Shown here piece after piece: positions 1 to 6,711 of a stretch of DNA of 8,152 bases. Source of the DNA: Marivivens sp. (GTDB lineage: Bacteria > Pseudomonadota > Alphaproteobacteria > Rhodobacterales > Rhodobacteraceae); contig JAHEBR010000087.1 of NCBI GenBank assembly GCA_024642185.1, forward strand, positions 1 through 8,152, given 5' to 3'. The notes beneath the pieces are model-generated. The model saw nothing but the letters and a program-made list of their open reading frames with translations, had not been told where the DNA came from and did not search any database. A program made the translations under genes and the position numbers. Each line of letters starts with the position of its first letter. Positions within the stretch are counted from its first letter, which is position 1.

Positions 1-1843
1 GCTCAGGAAGCAAAAGCCCCGCCTCGGCCCGCATCCGGCGATTGAGCCAAGGGTCGGGCGCTGGTGCCTCGGGCCATGTGCCTTCGTTCATGCCGCCAAG
101 GATGACAAGGTCGGCCGACTGGACCCGCGCCTCTAGGGTTCCGAGGATCAGGGCCTGGGGGTGTCCAGCGTCGCGGTCTCGGGCCTCGGCCCCACGCAGG
201 AGCGTCGAGAACAGCACGGCATAGTCCTCTGCCGACATCTCGCCCGCCGCATCGGCGTTGGCGGCCAGATCGGCAACAAGCGCCTTCGCCTTGCGGCCGG
301 TGGCCTTGTCCCAAAGTTCGGCGCTTGCCCCTCCTGCTGGGCCGGCGGCGATTGTTTCGGCAAGACCGAGATGCCGGGCAAGGTGATCGGCAAGCGGGGC
401 TTTTCCGGTTTGGCGCTGGCCACAGAACGTCGTGCCGACCCAGTGTGCCCAAGCCTCCCGGCCCTCCCGCGGCCCGCCGCCCCGTGCAGCCCAAGCAGCA
501 AGATCCGCCGGCGAGGGCGAAGGAACGGCTTTGCGGCGCAGATAAAGTTCAAGCTCGCGGGCCCAGACCAAATGGCTGCCCCGGTCCTCGCCGCTCGCGG
601 TAAGGGGGTGCTTGAGAAGAACCAGAAGGGCCTCTGAGCCAAGCTCGGCCTCCAGAATGCTGGCAACGTGCCGCAGAAATCTGCCCGGAGGGGAAAGGTG
701 CAGCGGCTGGCCGGCGCTATCGTCGGGCGCAATATTCCAGCGGTCGAGTGCAGCGGCCACCTGACGGGTGAGCATCCGGTCGGGGGTAATCAGCGCGGCG
801 GTTTTTCCCTCATCGATTGCCACGCGCATTCTCAGAGCGATGGTCTCCGCCTCGGCCCGCGGGTTCGGAGCCTCAACAAGTGTAACCTCGCCCATCGCGA
901 GGCTCAGGTCCGCGAGGCGCGGCCCTTCGATTCGCCACTGATCGGTGACGGGCGCGGGCCGCAGGGCAAGCGAAATGATCCTGTTGCGCTCTGGGTTGGG
1001 GGCGGCGGCGTCGGACCACGGCGCAACATCGGCTTTGCCAAGCCCAAGCCGATCCATCACGACCTTGAATCTGTATTGGGGATGGTCTTCCGAATAGAGT
1101 GCGTCCCCCATGCCCTGCCAGACCGCCTCGGGCAAATCGAAATCGAAGCCGGGAAGAACGACTGCACCCTTGGCAAGTCGCGCAACAGCCTCCATCAAGA
1201 TCAGCGTGGCGCCGCGCGAGCCGGTCGAGCCGGCAAGGATGATCGGATCGGATGGCTCGCGTTCCTTCCACGTTTCTGCAAATGACGAAAAAAGCGCACG
1301 CTGGAGGCTTTCGGGATCGGGCGCTTCGCCCGCGCTTTCGAAGAACGGAGAGACGATTTCGAGGAACCTGAGCGCCCGCGCCCAATGGCCGGACTGGTCG
1401 CTCACATCGAGTCTTCGGATGGCCTCGGGCGTCACGCCTTCCCCGTGCATCTCGGCGAAAAGACGGGCGAGGCTTTCTGACAGGTCGAACAATGCCGTGC
1501 GGGGGGCAAGGTTTGGCTCCGCTGCCAATAGCCGATCAACGAATTGCGAGATTTCGAGACGTCGCCGCAACGGCGAAACGGCCGGCGGAAACCTCAAGGC
1601 TTCTGCCCCACCAAGCAGCGAGGAAAGTGTCTCGATCCGGGGATGAAGCCGCGCGGGACCCGAGCTTAGGATCTCTGTGACCCGCCGCCGCATCCGCTCG
1701 GTGTTCACGATCAGTCGGATACGGGCAAACTCATCCGGTGGAAGGTCTCCGTAGCGGCTCAAAAGCCCATCGACGAGCGCGCGTGCAAAATCAATTCCGG
1801 GAGGGAGAGCGAAAAGACCAGAGCTTTCGCGACCGTCAGCCAA
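1..1843 (-). CDS. addB: AddB, helicase-nuclease subunit for double-strand break repair (partial, C-terminus off window)
   Basis: AddB pairs with AddA in the AddAB complex, which resects DNA double-strand ends to load RecA in the cytoplasm. About 614 codons are visible; alphaproteobacterial AddB is usually close to 1,000 residues, so the C-terminal nuclease part lies beyond the left edge. Seen: an N-terminal FALPPGIDFARALVDGL stretch (residues 11-27), the AGSTGSRGAT segment (204-213) that alphaproteobacterial AddB typically carries, and near the edge GGMNEGTWPEAPAPDPWLNR, a hallmark of the family. I see no classical Walker A (GxGKT) in the visible part, as expected for this branch. The start chosen is TTG at 1843-1841. 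It has a G-rich Shine-Dalgarno-like run a few bases upstream, gives MADGRESSGLFALPPG, and overlaps the tsaE stop by 8 nt, so translation is probably coupled. addA would be expected next to the left. The family call is firm; the exact start is less so. Confidence 0.93.
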   Translation of the reverse strand, partial: MADGRESSGLFALPPGIDFARALVDGLLSRYGDLPPDEFARIRLIVNTERMRRRVTEILSSGPARLHPRIETLSSLLGGAEALRFPPAVSPLRRRLEISQFVDRLLAAEPNLAPRTALFDLSESLARLFAEMHGEGVTPEAIRRLDVSDQSGHWARALRFLEIVSPFFESAGEAPDPESLQRALFSSFAETWKEREPSDPIILAGSTGSRGATLILMEAVARLAKGAVVLPGFDFDLPEAVWQGMGDALYSEDHPQYRFKVVMDRLGLGKADVAPWSDAAAPNPERNRIISLALRPAPVTDQWRIEGPRLADLSLAMGEVTLVEAPNPRAEAETIALRMRVAIDEGKTAALITPDRMLTRQVAAALDRWNIAPDDSAGQPLHLSPPGRFLRHVASILEAELGSEALLVLLKHPLTASGEDRGSHLVWARELELYLRRKAVPSPSPADLAAWAARGGGPREGREAWAHWVGTTFCGQRQTGKAPLADHLARHLGLAETIAAGPAGGASAELWDKATGRKAKALVADLAANADAAGEMSAEDYAVLFSTLLRGAEARDRDAGHPQALILGTLEARVQSADLVILGGMNEGTWPEAPAPDPWLNRRMRAEAGLLLPE

Positions 1844-2306
1844 GAGCGCCCCCGATCCGCAAGCGCTCGATCCAAGGGGTGGGGCCCTCGAACCGGGCGA
1901 TGCGACCATCGCCCTCAGGCGAGAGGACAAGTCTGAGCGCCGCCTTCGGGGCGGCCGCACCTAGCCGGTCGGGCCATTCGATCAGACAGATGCCATCTTC
2001 AAAGGCGGCGTCGAGGCCCAGCTCGAGGATTTCGTCAGGGCTTGTCAGGCGATAGAGATCACAATGCCAGATTTCAGCCTCTGGGTCGTCGTAGGTCTGG
2101 ACCAGCGTAAAAGTCGGGGAAGGGACATCCTCCTCGCGCCCAAGCCGCGCCCGGATCAGGGCCCGCGCGAAAGCGGTTTTGCCTGCGCCAATGTTTCCCT
2201 CGAGAAGAAGTGTGTCACCCGGCCGCAATAGCGGGGCCAAACGCCCCGCAAGGGCGGCCGTCGCAGCATCGTCGGCAAGGAAAAGCGAGGCGGTCTCAGG
2301 CGTCAT
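1836..2306 (-). CDS. tsaE: TsaE, ATPase of tRNA t6A threonylcarbamoylation
   Basis: TsaE is the small P-loop ATPase that works with TsaB, TsaC/Sua5 and TsaD to place threonylcarbamoyl on A37 of ANN-decoding tRNAs. The 156 residues match the family's usual length. Seen: Walker A GNIGAGKT (residues 37-44), the family motif VPSPTFTLVQTY, HCDLYRL, and IEWPDRL near the C-terminal third, all in the usual order. The ATG at 2306-2304 is the only sensible start, because an in-frame TAG lies five codons upstream. Its ribosome site is weak: the purine-rich GGAGGGAGAG lies about 16 or more bases away, so translation may depend on the upstream gene. It lies 40 nt after the PAS-protein gene and overlaps addB by 8 nt, which places it mid-operon. 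Essential in many bacteria. High confidence. Confidence 0.95.
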   Translation of the reverse strand: MTPETASLFLADDAATAALAGRLAPLLRPGDTLLLEGNIGAGKTAFARALIRARLGREEDVPSPTFTLVQTYDDPEAEIWHCDLYRLTSPDEILELGLDAAFEDGICLIEWPDRLGAAAPKAALRLVLSPEGDGRIARFEGPTPWIERLRIGGALG

Positions 2307-2346
2307 GCCAGCAGACTAGGGGCTCTCCCTCCGGCTGCAAGTCGAA

Positions 2347-3948
2347 TTATTGCGCGGCGACCGGGTGGTTTCTGCTGTGCATGAAAAGAGCGAGCGGCTG
2401 GGCGATTTCGGGCGCCTTGAGAAAGCTGATCAGCGAATAGCCGTTCGGAAGCGGTATTGCGCGGCAGATCATCTGTCGGCCATCGAGAAGGGACAGAGGT
2501 TCTTCCCAAGAATCCCGTCCGCCGTGGCCGCCTATGAAATCACGGATCATCGCCCAGACGGGGGTTGGCACACAAGAATGTTGCCACTCGGCAGCTTCAT
2601 CGGCCAGATAAACCGGGCTCATCCCGCGATCTTTTGCGATGCCCCAAAGATCATGGTAGGCCTTGTTGCTGATCACGACCGAGCCGGTCGAGGAAATAAC
2701 GACCGCAGCATCGCGCATCCCGTCAAGCGCTGCATGGGCTAGCTCGATCTCGGTCCGGAAGCGCCGGGTCAGCGACACATCGGCAGAAACATCTTCGAAA
2801 AGCAGCGCGATCGCGCCGTTCGGGTGGGGGCGGCCCGTTACCCGATAGGTCGATCCATTGGGCAGGCTCCAGACCTCACAATAGCTTCCGCTTTCGGCGG
2901 CGGATTCCAGAGCCGCCAGTTCTTCTCGCCAGGAAAGATAGTTTTTCGGCTCCGGCAGAACGCGGGCCTCGCGCATCCTGTCGAGAACCGAGCGGATCTG
3001 GGGCCTTGCACTCAGGAATTCGACCGGAAGGCCCGTCAGATCGAGTAGCGCGGGGTTAAAGCTCAGGAGGCGCCGGTCGCGGCCAAAAATGGCCAAGCCA
3101 ATCGAAAGTTGGGCAAATGTCTTGCTGAGCGTGTCGACAAAGGCCCGCTGGGTCGCCTCGGCCCGCACGACAGCCGTTATATCAACAGCGAAACGGACTA
3201 TTTCACGTCCGCGCCTGACGCTCGAAATCTCAAACCAGGTTTCGGCCTCGCCCTCGATCGGATCGAGCCGGACTCTTTTGGCATTGTAGCCCTGATCATC
3301 GACCGGAATATCGAAGCGCGAAAAGATATTGCGGGGGGGCCAAGTCGGACCAATGTCGCTTTGCGCCACGATCAGACTGTCAACCATATTGAGGTAGGAA
3401 TTGTTGGCCCAGACAACTTGTCGGGTCGCATCCTCTTTCCAGATCAGCATTGGCGCGTCTTCGGAAATGGCGCGCAGGCTCGAGACTTCTTGTTCAAGCG
3501 AGGCGGCGATGAGCCGGTCGGTTGCAGAACGCTCTCCGGTTTCGGAGCCATTGTCGAAGGTGATCCGCGAGTAGCCATCCCACCATTCCGCATCAAGCGA
3601 GAGTGTAGGATCGTTGGGCGAGACGATGCGCTTGCGCCCATCTGACGAAAGCGAAGCCAAAGCAACGCGAAGCTGCGGAAACTGGGCCGAGAAGAGGCGA
3701 ATGAAGGCCTCCCAATCGGTTTGCCCTCTGTCGCGAGCGGGCATCAAACGCTTGGCAAGCGGAGAGGAATCAACAAGTACATGGCCATCGAACAGAAAAG
3801 CGACAGCGCTTTCTGCCTCGCGCAGCAATTCGCGTGCGGTCTGTTTGCGAGGGCGGAACATATACCTGAGAAAGCTCAGATAGGTCGCCGCGCCCAGAAC
3901 CGCGGTTATACCAACGAAGAATGGCCAAAACCCAACGATAGACTGCAT
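2347..3948 (-). CDS. divL: Membrane-anchored multi-PAS protein without kinase domain, candidate DivL
   Basis: This is a 533-residue protein with one N-terminal membrane segment (about residues 6-28) followed by four PAS-like units: a degenerate one (about 45-140), then about 155-265, 275-390 and 405-520. The third and fourth resemble the PAS_7 type, with hallmarks such as GLAIFGRDRRLLSFNPALLD, TYRVTGRPHPNGA and LLFEDVSADVSLTRRF. There is no histidine phosphoacceptor motif, N box or glycine-rich ATP lid, and the protein stops shortly after the last PAS. In Rhodobacter capsulatus a PAS-domain protein called DivL acts in the CckA-ChpT-CtrA phosphorelay; Caulobacter DivL has PAS domains plus a kinase-like tail. 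Identity with DivL is inferred from domain make-up and from lying directly upstream of tsaE. The ATG at 3948 is preferred: it has an AGGA eight bases upstream, while the longer reading would need a TTG at 4014 and a non-hydrophobic 22-residue tail before the membrane segment. It follows regB by 66 nt. Confidence 0.8.
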   Translation of the reverse strand: MQSIVGFWPFFVGITAVLGAATYLSFLRYMFRPRKQTARELLREAESAVAFLFDGHVLVDSSPLAKRLMPARDRGQTDWEAFIRLFSAQFPQLRVALASLSSDGRKRIVSPNDPTLSLDAEWWDGYSRITFDNGSETGERSATDRLIAASLEQEVSSLRAISEDAPMLIWKEDATRQVVWANNSYLNMVDSLIVAQSDIGPTWPPRNIFSRFDIPVDDQGYNAKRVRLDPIEGEAETWFEISSVRRGREIVRFAVDITAVVRAEATQRAFVDTLSKTFAQLSIGLAIFGRDRRLLSFNPALLDLTGLPVEFLSARPQIRSVLDRMREARVLPEPKNYLSWREELAALESAAESGSYCEVWSLPNGSTYRVTGRPHPNGAIALLFEDVSADVSLTRRFRTEIELAHAALDGMRDAAVVISSTGSVVISNKAYHDLWGIAKDRGMSPVYLADEAAEWQHSCVPTPVWAMIRDFIGGHGGRDSWEEPLSLLDGRQMICRAIPLPNGYSLISFLKAPEIAQPLALFMHSRNHPVAAQ

Positions 3949-4014
3949 TCTGCGAATCCTTTGTTTCCGCAGGAAAAGTTCGGGGAAATTGGTTAATGGT
4001 GCCTTAAGGCCCAA

Positions 4015-5397
4015 TCAGACGATATGAGGATTATCGCCCAAGGGGCCGTGCGCCCTGTCACGGGTGGGATCAATGGCATCGCGCGGCCACTCGACAAGGA
4101 TGATGGCGCCAACCTGTCGGCGCCCGGTGACCCGCCCCATTCCGTTCGAGAATTCGAGTCGTGCGCCCGATCGCTCCAAAAGGGTCTTGGCAATGAATAG
4201 GCCAAGGCCCATTCCCTCATATCCCGGCCGTTCGCCACCAGTCTCTTCCGCCTTGCGGTTTCTGACAAAGGGATCGCCGATCCGCCCGATGAGAGAGGGA
4301 GGATAGCCCGGTCCATCGTCCGAAATCCGAAGGCTGATCGTCGCGGCGTCCCAGTGAACCTCGATCTCGACGGCGCTCTCTGCAAAGTCGACAGCATTCT
4401 GGATCAGATTGCGTAGCCCGTGGACGATTTCCGGCCTGCGCTCGATAACCGGCTGGCGCTTGGGGTGTTCGGTGTCGGAGGAGACCGCAAAGCTCAGGGA
4501 CTTTCCGCGATGGGCGTGCGGTTCGGCTGCTTCAAGTACGATCCCCTCAAGCGGAGCACGGCGCAGCATTTGGTCATCCTTGCCAGCGCGCCCCATCGAG
4601 CGAAGGATATCGCGGCAGCGGTCGGCCTGTTCGCCGATTAGGCGGATATCTTCGATCAGGTCTTCGCGGTCGGCTGCCTCGGCCAAGAGCTCTGAACTGG
4701 CCAGCTTGATCGTCGCAAGCGGCGTTCCAAGTTCATGCGCCGCCGCGGCGACGACGCCGCCGAGGTCGGTCAGCTTCTGCTCGCGGGCGAGCGCCATCTG
4801 GGTTGCCAGAAGCGCATCCCCCATCGAGTGCATCTCGCTTGTGACCTGCCGGGCATAGAGGCCCAGAAAGGTCACGCCGATCATCATGGCCACCCAAAAG
4901 CCGAACAGAAACAGATTTGGCAGGCCGATCTCCGCGCCGCCGGGAAGGACGATCGGAAAGAAGAACCGGCTCAGCGCCGTAACCAGAAGAATCGACACCC
5001 CGCCAATCAAAGCGGTGCTCCGCAGCGGCAAAAAGGTCGCGGCGATCGTGACTGGCACGAGCATGAGGATCGAGAACGGGTTGTTGAGGCCGCCCGTCAG
5101 ATAAAGAAGAAGGCCGAGCTGCAGAAGATCGAAGAGGAGCATCACCGTGGCCTGCGTGACTGTCAGGCGCGTGCTTTGCGGGAAGAGGAACGTTGAAAAC
5201 AGATTGGCAAGCACCGAAGCGCCAACCGCCAGGGCGACAAGGCCAATCTCGATCTGAAGGCGGAAGATTTCAGAAGCGACAAAAAGCGCGGCGACCTGAC
5301 CGGCAATGGCGATCCACCGCAGGGTCACCAGCGTCCGCAGCCTAACCCAATCGCTGCGGGCGCGGTCCTGAAAGAGTTCTAGCTCGGATACCGGCAT
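4015..5397 (-). CDS. regB: RegB/PrrB redox-sensing membrane histidine kinase
   Basis: RegB autophosphorylates under reducing or low-oxygen conditions and passes the phosphate to RegA. The protein is 460 residues, matching RegB/PrrB of Rhodobacter. Seen: about six hydrophobic membrane segments over residues 25-180; the conserved GGLNNPF motif (102-108) that is linked to quinone sensing in this family; the phosphoacceptor H box AAAAHELGTPLATIK with His221; the redox-box cysteine Cys261 (DRCRDIL), equivalent to Cys265 of R. capsulatus and the only cysteine in the protein; the N box with Asn330/Asn334; DDGPG (360-364); and GMGLGLFIAKTLLER (395-409). All catalytic boxes are intact. The ATG at 5397 fits the family N-terminus (MPVSELELF); a 44-residue upstream extension is possible but would read through the regulatory region. 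It is transcribed divergently from senC-regA and is followed by the PAS gene, tsaE and addB on the same strand. Confidence 0.96.
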   Translation of the reverse strand: MPVSELELFQDRARSDWVRLRTLVTLRWIAIAGQVAALFVASEIFRLQIEIGLVALAVGASVLANLFSTFLFPQSTRLTVTQATVMLLFDLLQLGLLLYLTGGLNNPFSILMLVPVTIAATFLPLRSTALIGGVSILLVTALSRFFFPIVLPGGAEIGLPNLFLFGFWVAMMIGVTFLGLYARQVTSEMHSMGDALLATQMALAREQKLTDLGGVVAAAAHELGTPLATIKLASSELLAEAADREDLIEDIRLIGEQADRCRDILRSMGRAGKDDQMLRRAPLEGIVLEAAEPHAHRGKSLSFAVSSDTEHPKRQPVIERRPEIVHGLRNLIQNAVDFAESAVEIEVHWDAATISLRISDDGPGYPPSLIGRIGDPFVRNRKAEETGGERPGYEGMGLGLFIAKTLLERSGARLEFSNGMGRVTGRRQVGAIILVEWPRDAIDPTRDRAHGPLGDNPHIV

Positions 5398-5485
5398 GGG
5401 CCCGCTCGATTTATTGTGACTGGCTGGCCTATTGTTATTTCCCGATCTAGCGGCGATCAATGCACCCGAACAGAAAGGACCGAAT
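5398..5485. promoter_or_regulatory. Divergent regB / senC regulatory region
   Basis: These 88 bases separate the ATG codons of regB (minus) and senC (plus) and must hold the promoters of both. Weak sigma-70-like elements can be picked out. On the plus strand TTGTGA (5414-5419) is followed after 16 bases by TATTTC. On the minus strand TTGATC (5460-5455) is followed at 17 to 18 bases by TAACAAT. Neither has a convincing -10. In R. capsulatus the senC-regA operon is autoregulated by RegA from the equivalent interval, so RegA control is expected here by analogy. The existence of promoters is near certain; the exact boxes are guesses. Confidence 0.6.
5450..5465 (-). promoter_or_regulatory. Possible RegA binding site
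   Basis: Read on the minus strand this is GTGCATTGATCGCCGC. It resembles the reported RegA/PrrA pattern GNGRCRTTNNGNCGC: GTG, CATT and GCCGC are all present in order. The spacing differs, with one purine missing on the left and two extra bases in the middle. PrrA half-sites are reported with variable spacing, so the match is possible but imperfect. It sits in the regB-senC divergent region, where autoregulation is expected. Confidence 0.3.
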
Positions 5486-6109
5486 ATGCAAAGGCTGATC
5501 GCGTTTGGGGCTGGTATTGCAGTGATCATTCTGATCGCCGCGACCTATGTTGCGACGATGATGGGTGGCGAGGACGACATCTTCGCCGAATGTCCCGGTT
5601 CGCAGTCTGCCGGAGCGGTGGGCGGCCCCTTCACGCTTGTCGATGAAAACGGCGAGACCGTAACCGATCAGGACGTGATCACCGAACCGACGCTTCTCTA
5701 TTTTGGCTATACCTTCTGCCCCGATGTCTGCCCGCTGGATTCCCAGCGCAACGCCGACGCCACGGATATTCTTGCCGAGCAGGGCATCTCTGTCCGCCCG
5801 GTTTTCATCTCGGTCGATCCCGATCGCGATACGCCCGAAGTTGTGGCCGCGTTCACCGACTACTTTCACGAAAAAATGCTTGGCCTGACAGGCTCGCCGG
5901 AACAGGTCGCCGCGGCCTCGCGGGCCTACAAGACTTACTACAAGAAGAACGACGATGATCCGCAGTTCTATACCGTTGATCACTCAACCTTCACCTATCT
6001 CGTGATGCCCGGCCATGGCGTGGTCGATTTCTTCCGGCGCGACGATACCGCCGACACAATCGCAACACGCGCGGCCTGTTTTGCAGAGGCAGCGGCTTCC
6101 GCGAATTGA
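5486..6109 (+). CDS. senC: SenC/PrrC, Sco1-family copper and thiol protein
   Basis: SenC/PrrC is a membrane-anchored periplasmic thioredoxin-fold protein of the Sco1 family. It delivers copper to cytochrome oxidase or acts as a thiol oxidoreductase, and it feeds into the signal sensed by RegB. The product is 207 residues. Seen: an uncleaved signal anchor (about residues 4-25); the copper-binding YFGYTFCPDVCP motif with Cys78 and Cys82; the conserved FISVDPDRDTPE (107-118); and the third metal ligand His166 in VDHSTFTYLV. All three copper ligands are present. One further cysteine (Cys36) lies just after the membrane segment, and one lies near the C-terminus. The start at 5486 is supported by AAAGGA six bases upstream; an earlier in-frame TTG at 5432 would add 18 residues ahead of the anchor with no ribosome site. 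regA follows after 50 nt on the same strand. Confidence 0.95.
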   Translation: MQRLIAFGAGIAVIILIAATYVATMMGGEDDIFAECPGSQSAGAVGGPFTLVDENGETVTDQDVITEPTLLYFGYTFCPDVCPLDSQRNADATDILAEQGISVRPVFISVDPDRDTPEVVAAFTDYFHEKMLGLTGSPEQVAAASRAYKTYYKKNDDDPQFYTVDHSTFTYLVMPGHGVVDFFRRDDTADTIATRAACFAEAAASAN

Positions 6110-6119
6110 CCTTTGGGAA

Positions 6120-6139
6120 ATATGGCGGCAACGTCATAT
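6120..6139 (+). other. Intercistronic RNA hairpin with GCAA tetraloop between senC and regA
   Basis: ATATGGCG pairs with CGTCATAT around a GCAA loop. This makes an eight-pair stem with one G-U wobble, capped by a GNRA-class tetraloop. It is not followed by a T-run, so it does not look like a terminator. It lies about 20 bases upstream of the regA ATG and ends seven bases before the GAGGA ribosome site. It could stabilise the regA part of the message or mark a processing point; this role is inference. Confidence 0.4.
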
Positions 6140-6159
6140 GCAACACGAGGAATTAGTGG

Positions 6160-6711
6160 ATGACGACAGACACTCTCGATCTTGGGCGCGATCCGTCCAT
6201 TCTTCTGGTCGATGACGACGAGGCCTTTCTCAAGCGCCTCGCCAAAGCGATGGAGCGTCGGGGGTTCTCGGTCGAGATGGCGGGCTCTGTTGCGGCAGGC
6301 AAAGCGATCGCCACCGCGAGGCCGCCGGCCTATGCTGTGGTCGATCTGCGGCTCGAGGATGGCAACGGCCTCGATGTCGTCGAGGTGCTGCGCGAGCGGC
6401 GCCCAGATTGCCGAACTGTTGTCCTGACGGGATATGGCGCCATCGCCACGGCCGTGGCCGCGGTCAAGATCGGGGCGACCGACTATCTCTCCAAACCTGC
6501 CGACGCCAACGACGTGATCAACGCGCTTTTGCAAACCGGCGACGCGCTGCCGCCGCCGCCGGAAAACCCGATGAGCGCCGACCGCGTGCGTTGGGAACAC
6601 ATCCAGCGGGTATATGAGCTTTGCGATCGCAACGTTAGCGAGACGGCGCGGCGGCTCAACATGCATCGCCGGACGCTCCAGCGCATCCTCGCCAAGCGCA
6701 GCCCGCGTTAG
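6160..6711 (+). CDS. regA: RegA/PrrA global redox response regulator
   Basis: RegA is the phospho-controlled DNA-binding partner of RegB, regulating respiration and, in species that have them, photosynthesis, carbon fixation and nitrogen fixation. At 183 residues it matches the known RegA/PrrA length. Seen in the receiver domain: acidic pocket Asp18-Asp20, phosphoacceptor Asp62 (VVDLRLEDGNG), Thr90 and Lys112 (YLSKPAD). A proline linker follows (PPPPENP, 131-137). The C-terminus is the Fis-type helix-turn-helix ending RRLNMHRRTLQRILAKRSPR, which is essentially invariant in the RegA family. The ATG at 6160 has GAGGA eight bases upstream. It is likely co-transcribed with senC. The stop codon TAG shares two bases with the stop of the convergent GNAT gene, so transcription must end inside that gene. 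Confidence 0.97.
   Translation: MTTDTLDLGRDPSILLVDDDEAFLKRLAKAMERRGFSVEMAGSVAAGKAIATARPPAYAVVDLRLEDGNGLDVVEVLRERRPDCRTVVLTGYGAIATAVAAVKIGATDYLSKPADANDVINALLQTGDALPPPPENPMSADRVRWEHIQRVYELCDRNVSETARRLNMHRRTLQRILAKRSPR

Noticed and set aside
873..1385. Long open frames on both strands opposite addB (for example minus-strand 873-1385 and plus-strand 668-1285 and 1110-1646)
   Set aside because: They are shadows of the addB frame in GC-rich DNA: low-complexity Arg/Ala/Pro-rich products with no family motifs, while the addB frame carries unmistakable conserved motifs along its full visible length.
3333..3339. Run of seven G inside the PAS-protein gene, considered as a phase-variable tract or frameshift site
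   Set aside because: The reading frame is intact on both sides with matching PAS sequence, and the run is short for phase variation.
3109..3645. 178-residue plus-strand open frame opposite the PAS-protein gene
   Set aside because: It lies wholly antisense to a gene with clear PAS motifs and has no recognisable domain or convincing ribosome site.
4001..4010. Perfect 10-base palindrome GCCTTAAGGC at the regB end, considered as a terminator or operator
   Set aside because: As a hairpin it has only three GC pairs around TTAA, flanking pairs are mismatched, and no T-run follows.
5398..5529. 44-residue N-terminal extension of RegB starting at 5529
   Set aside because: It would cover the divergent regulatory region and the senC start, and the family N-terminus fits the ATG at 5397.
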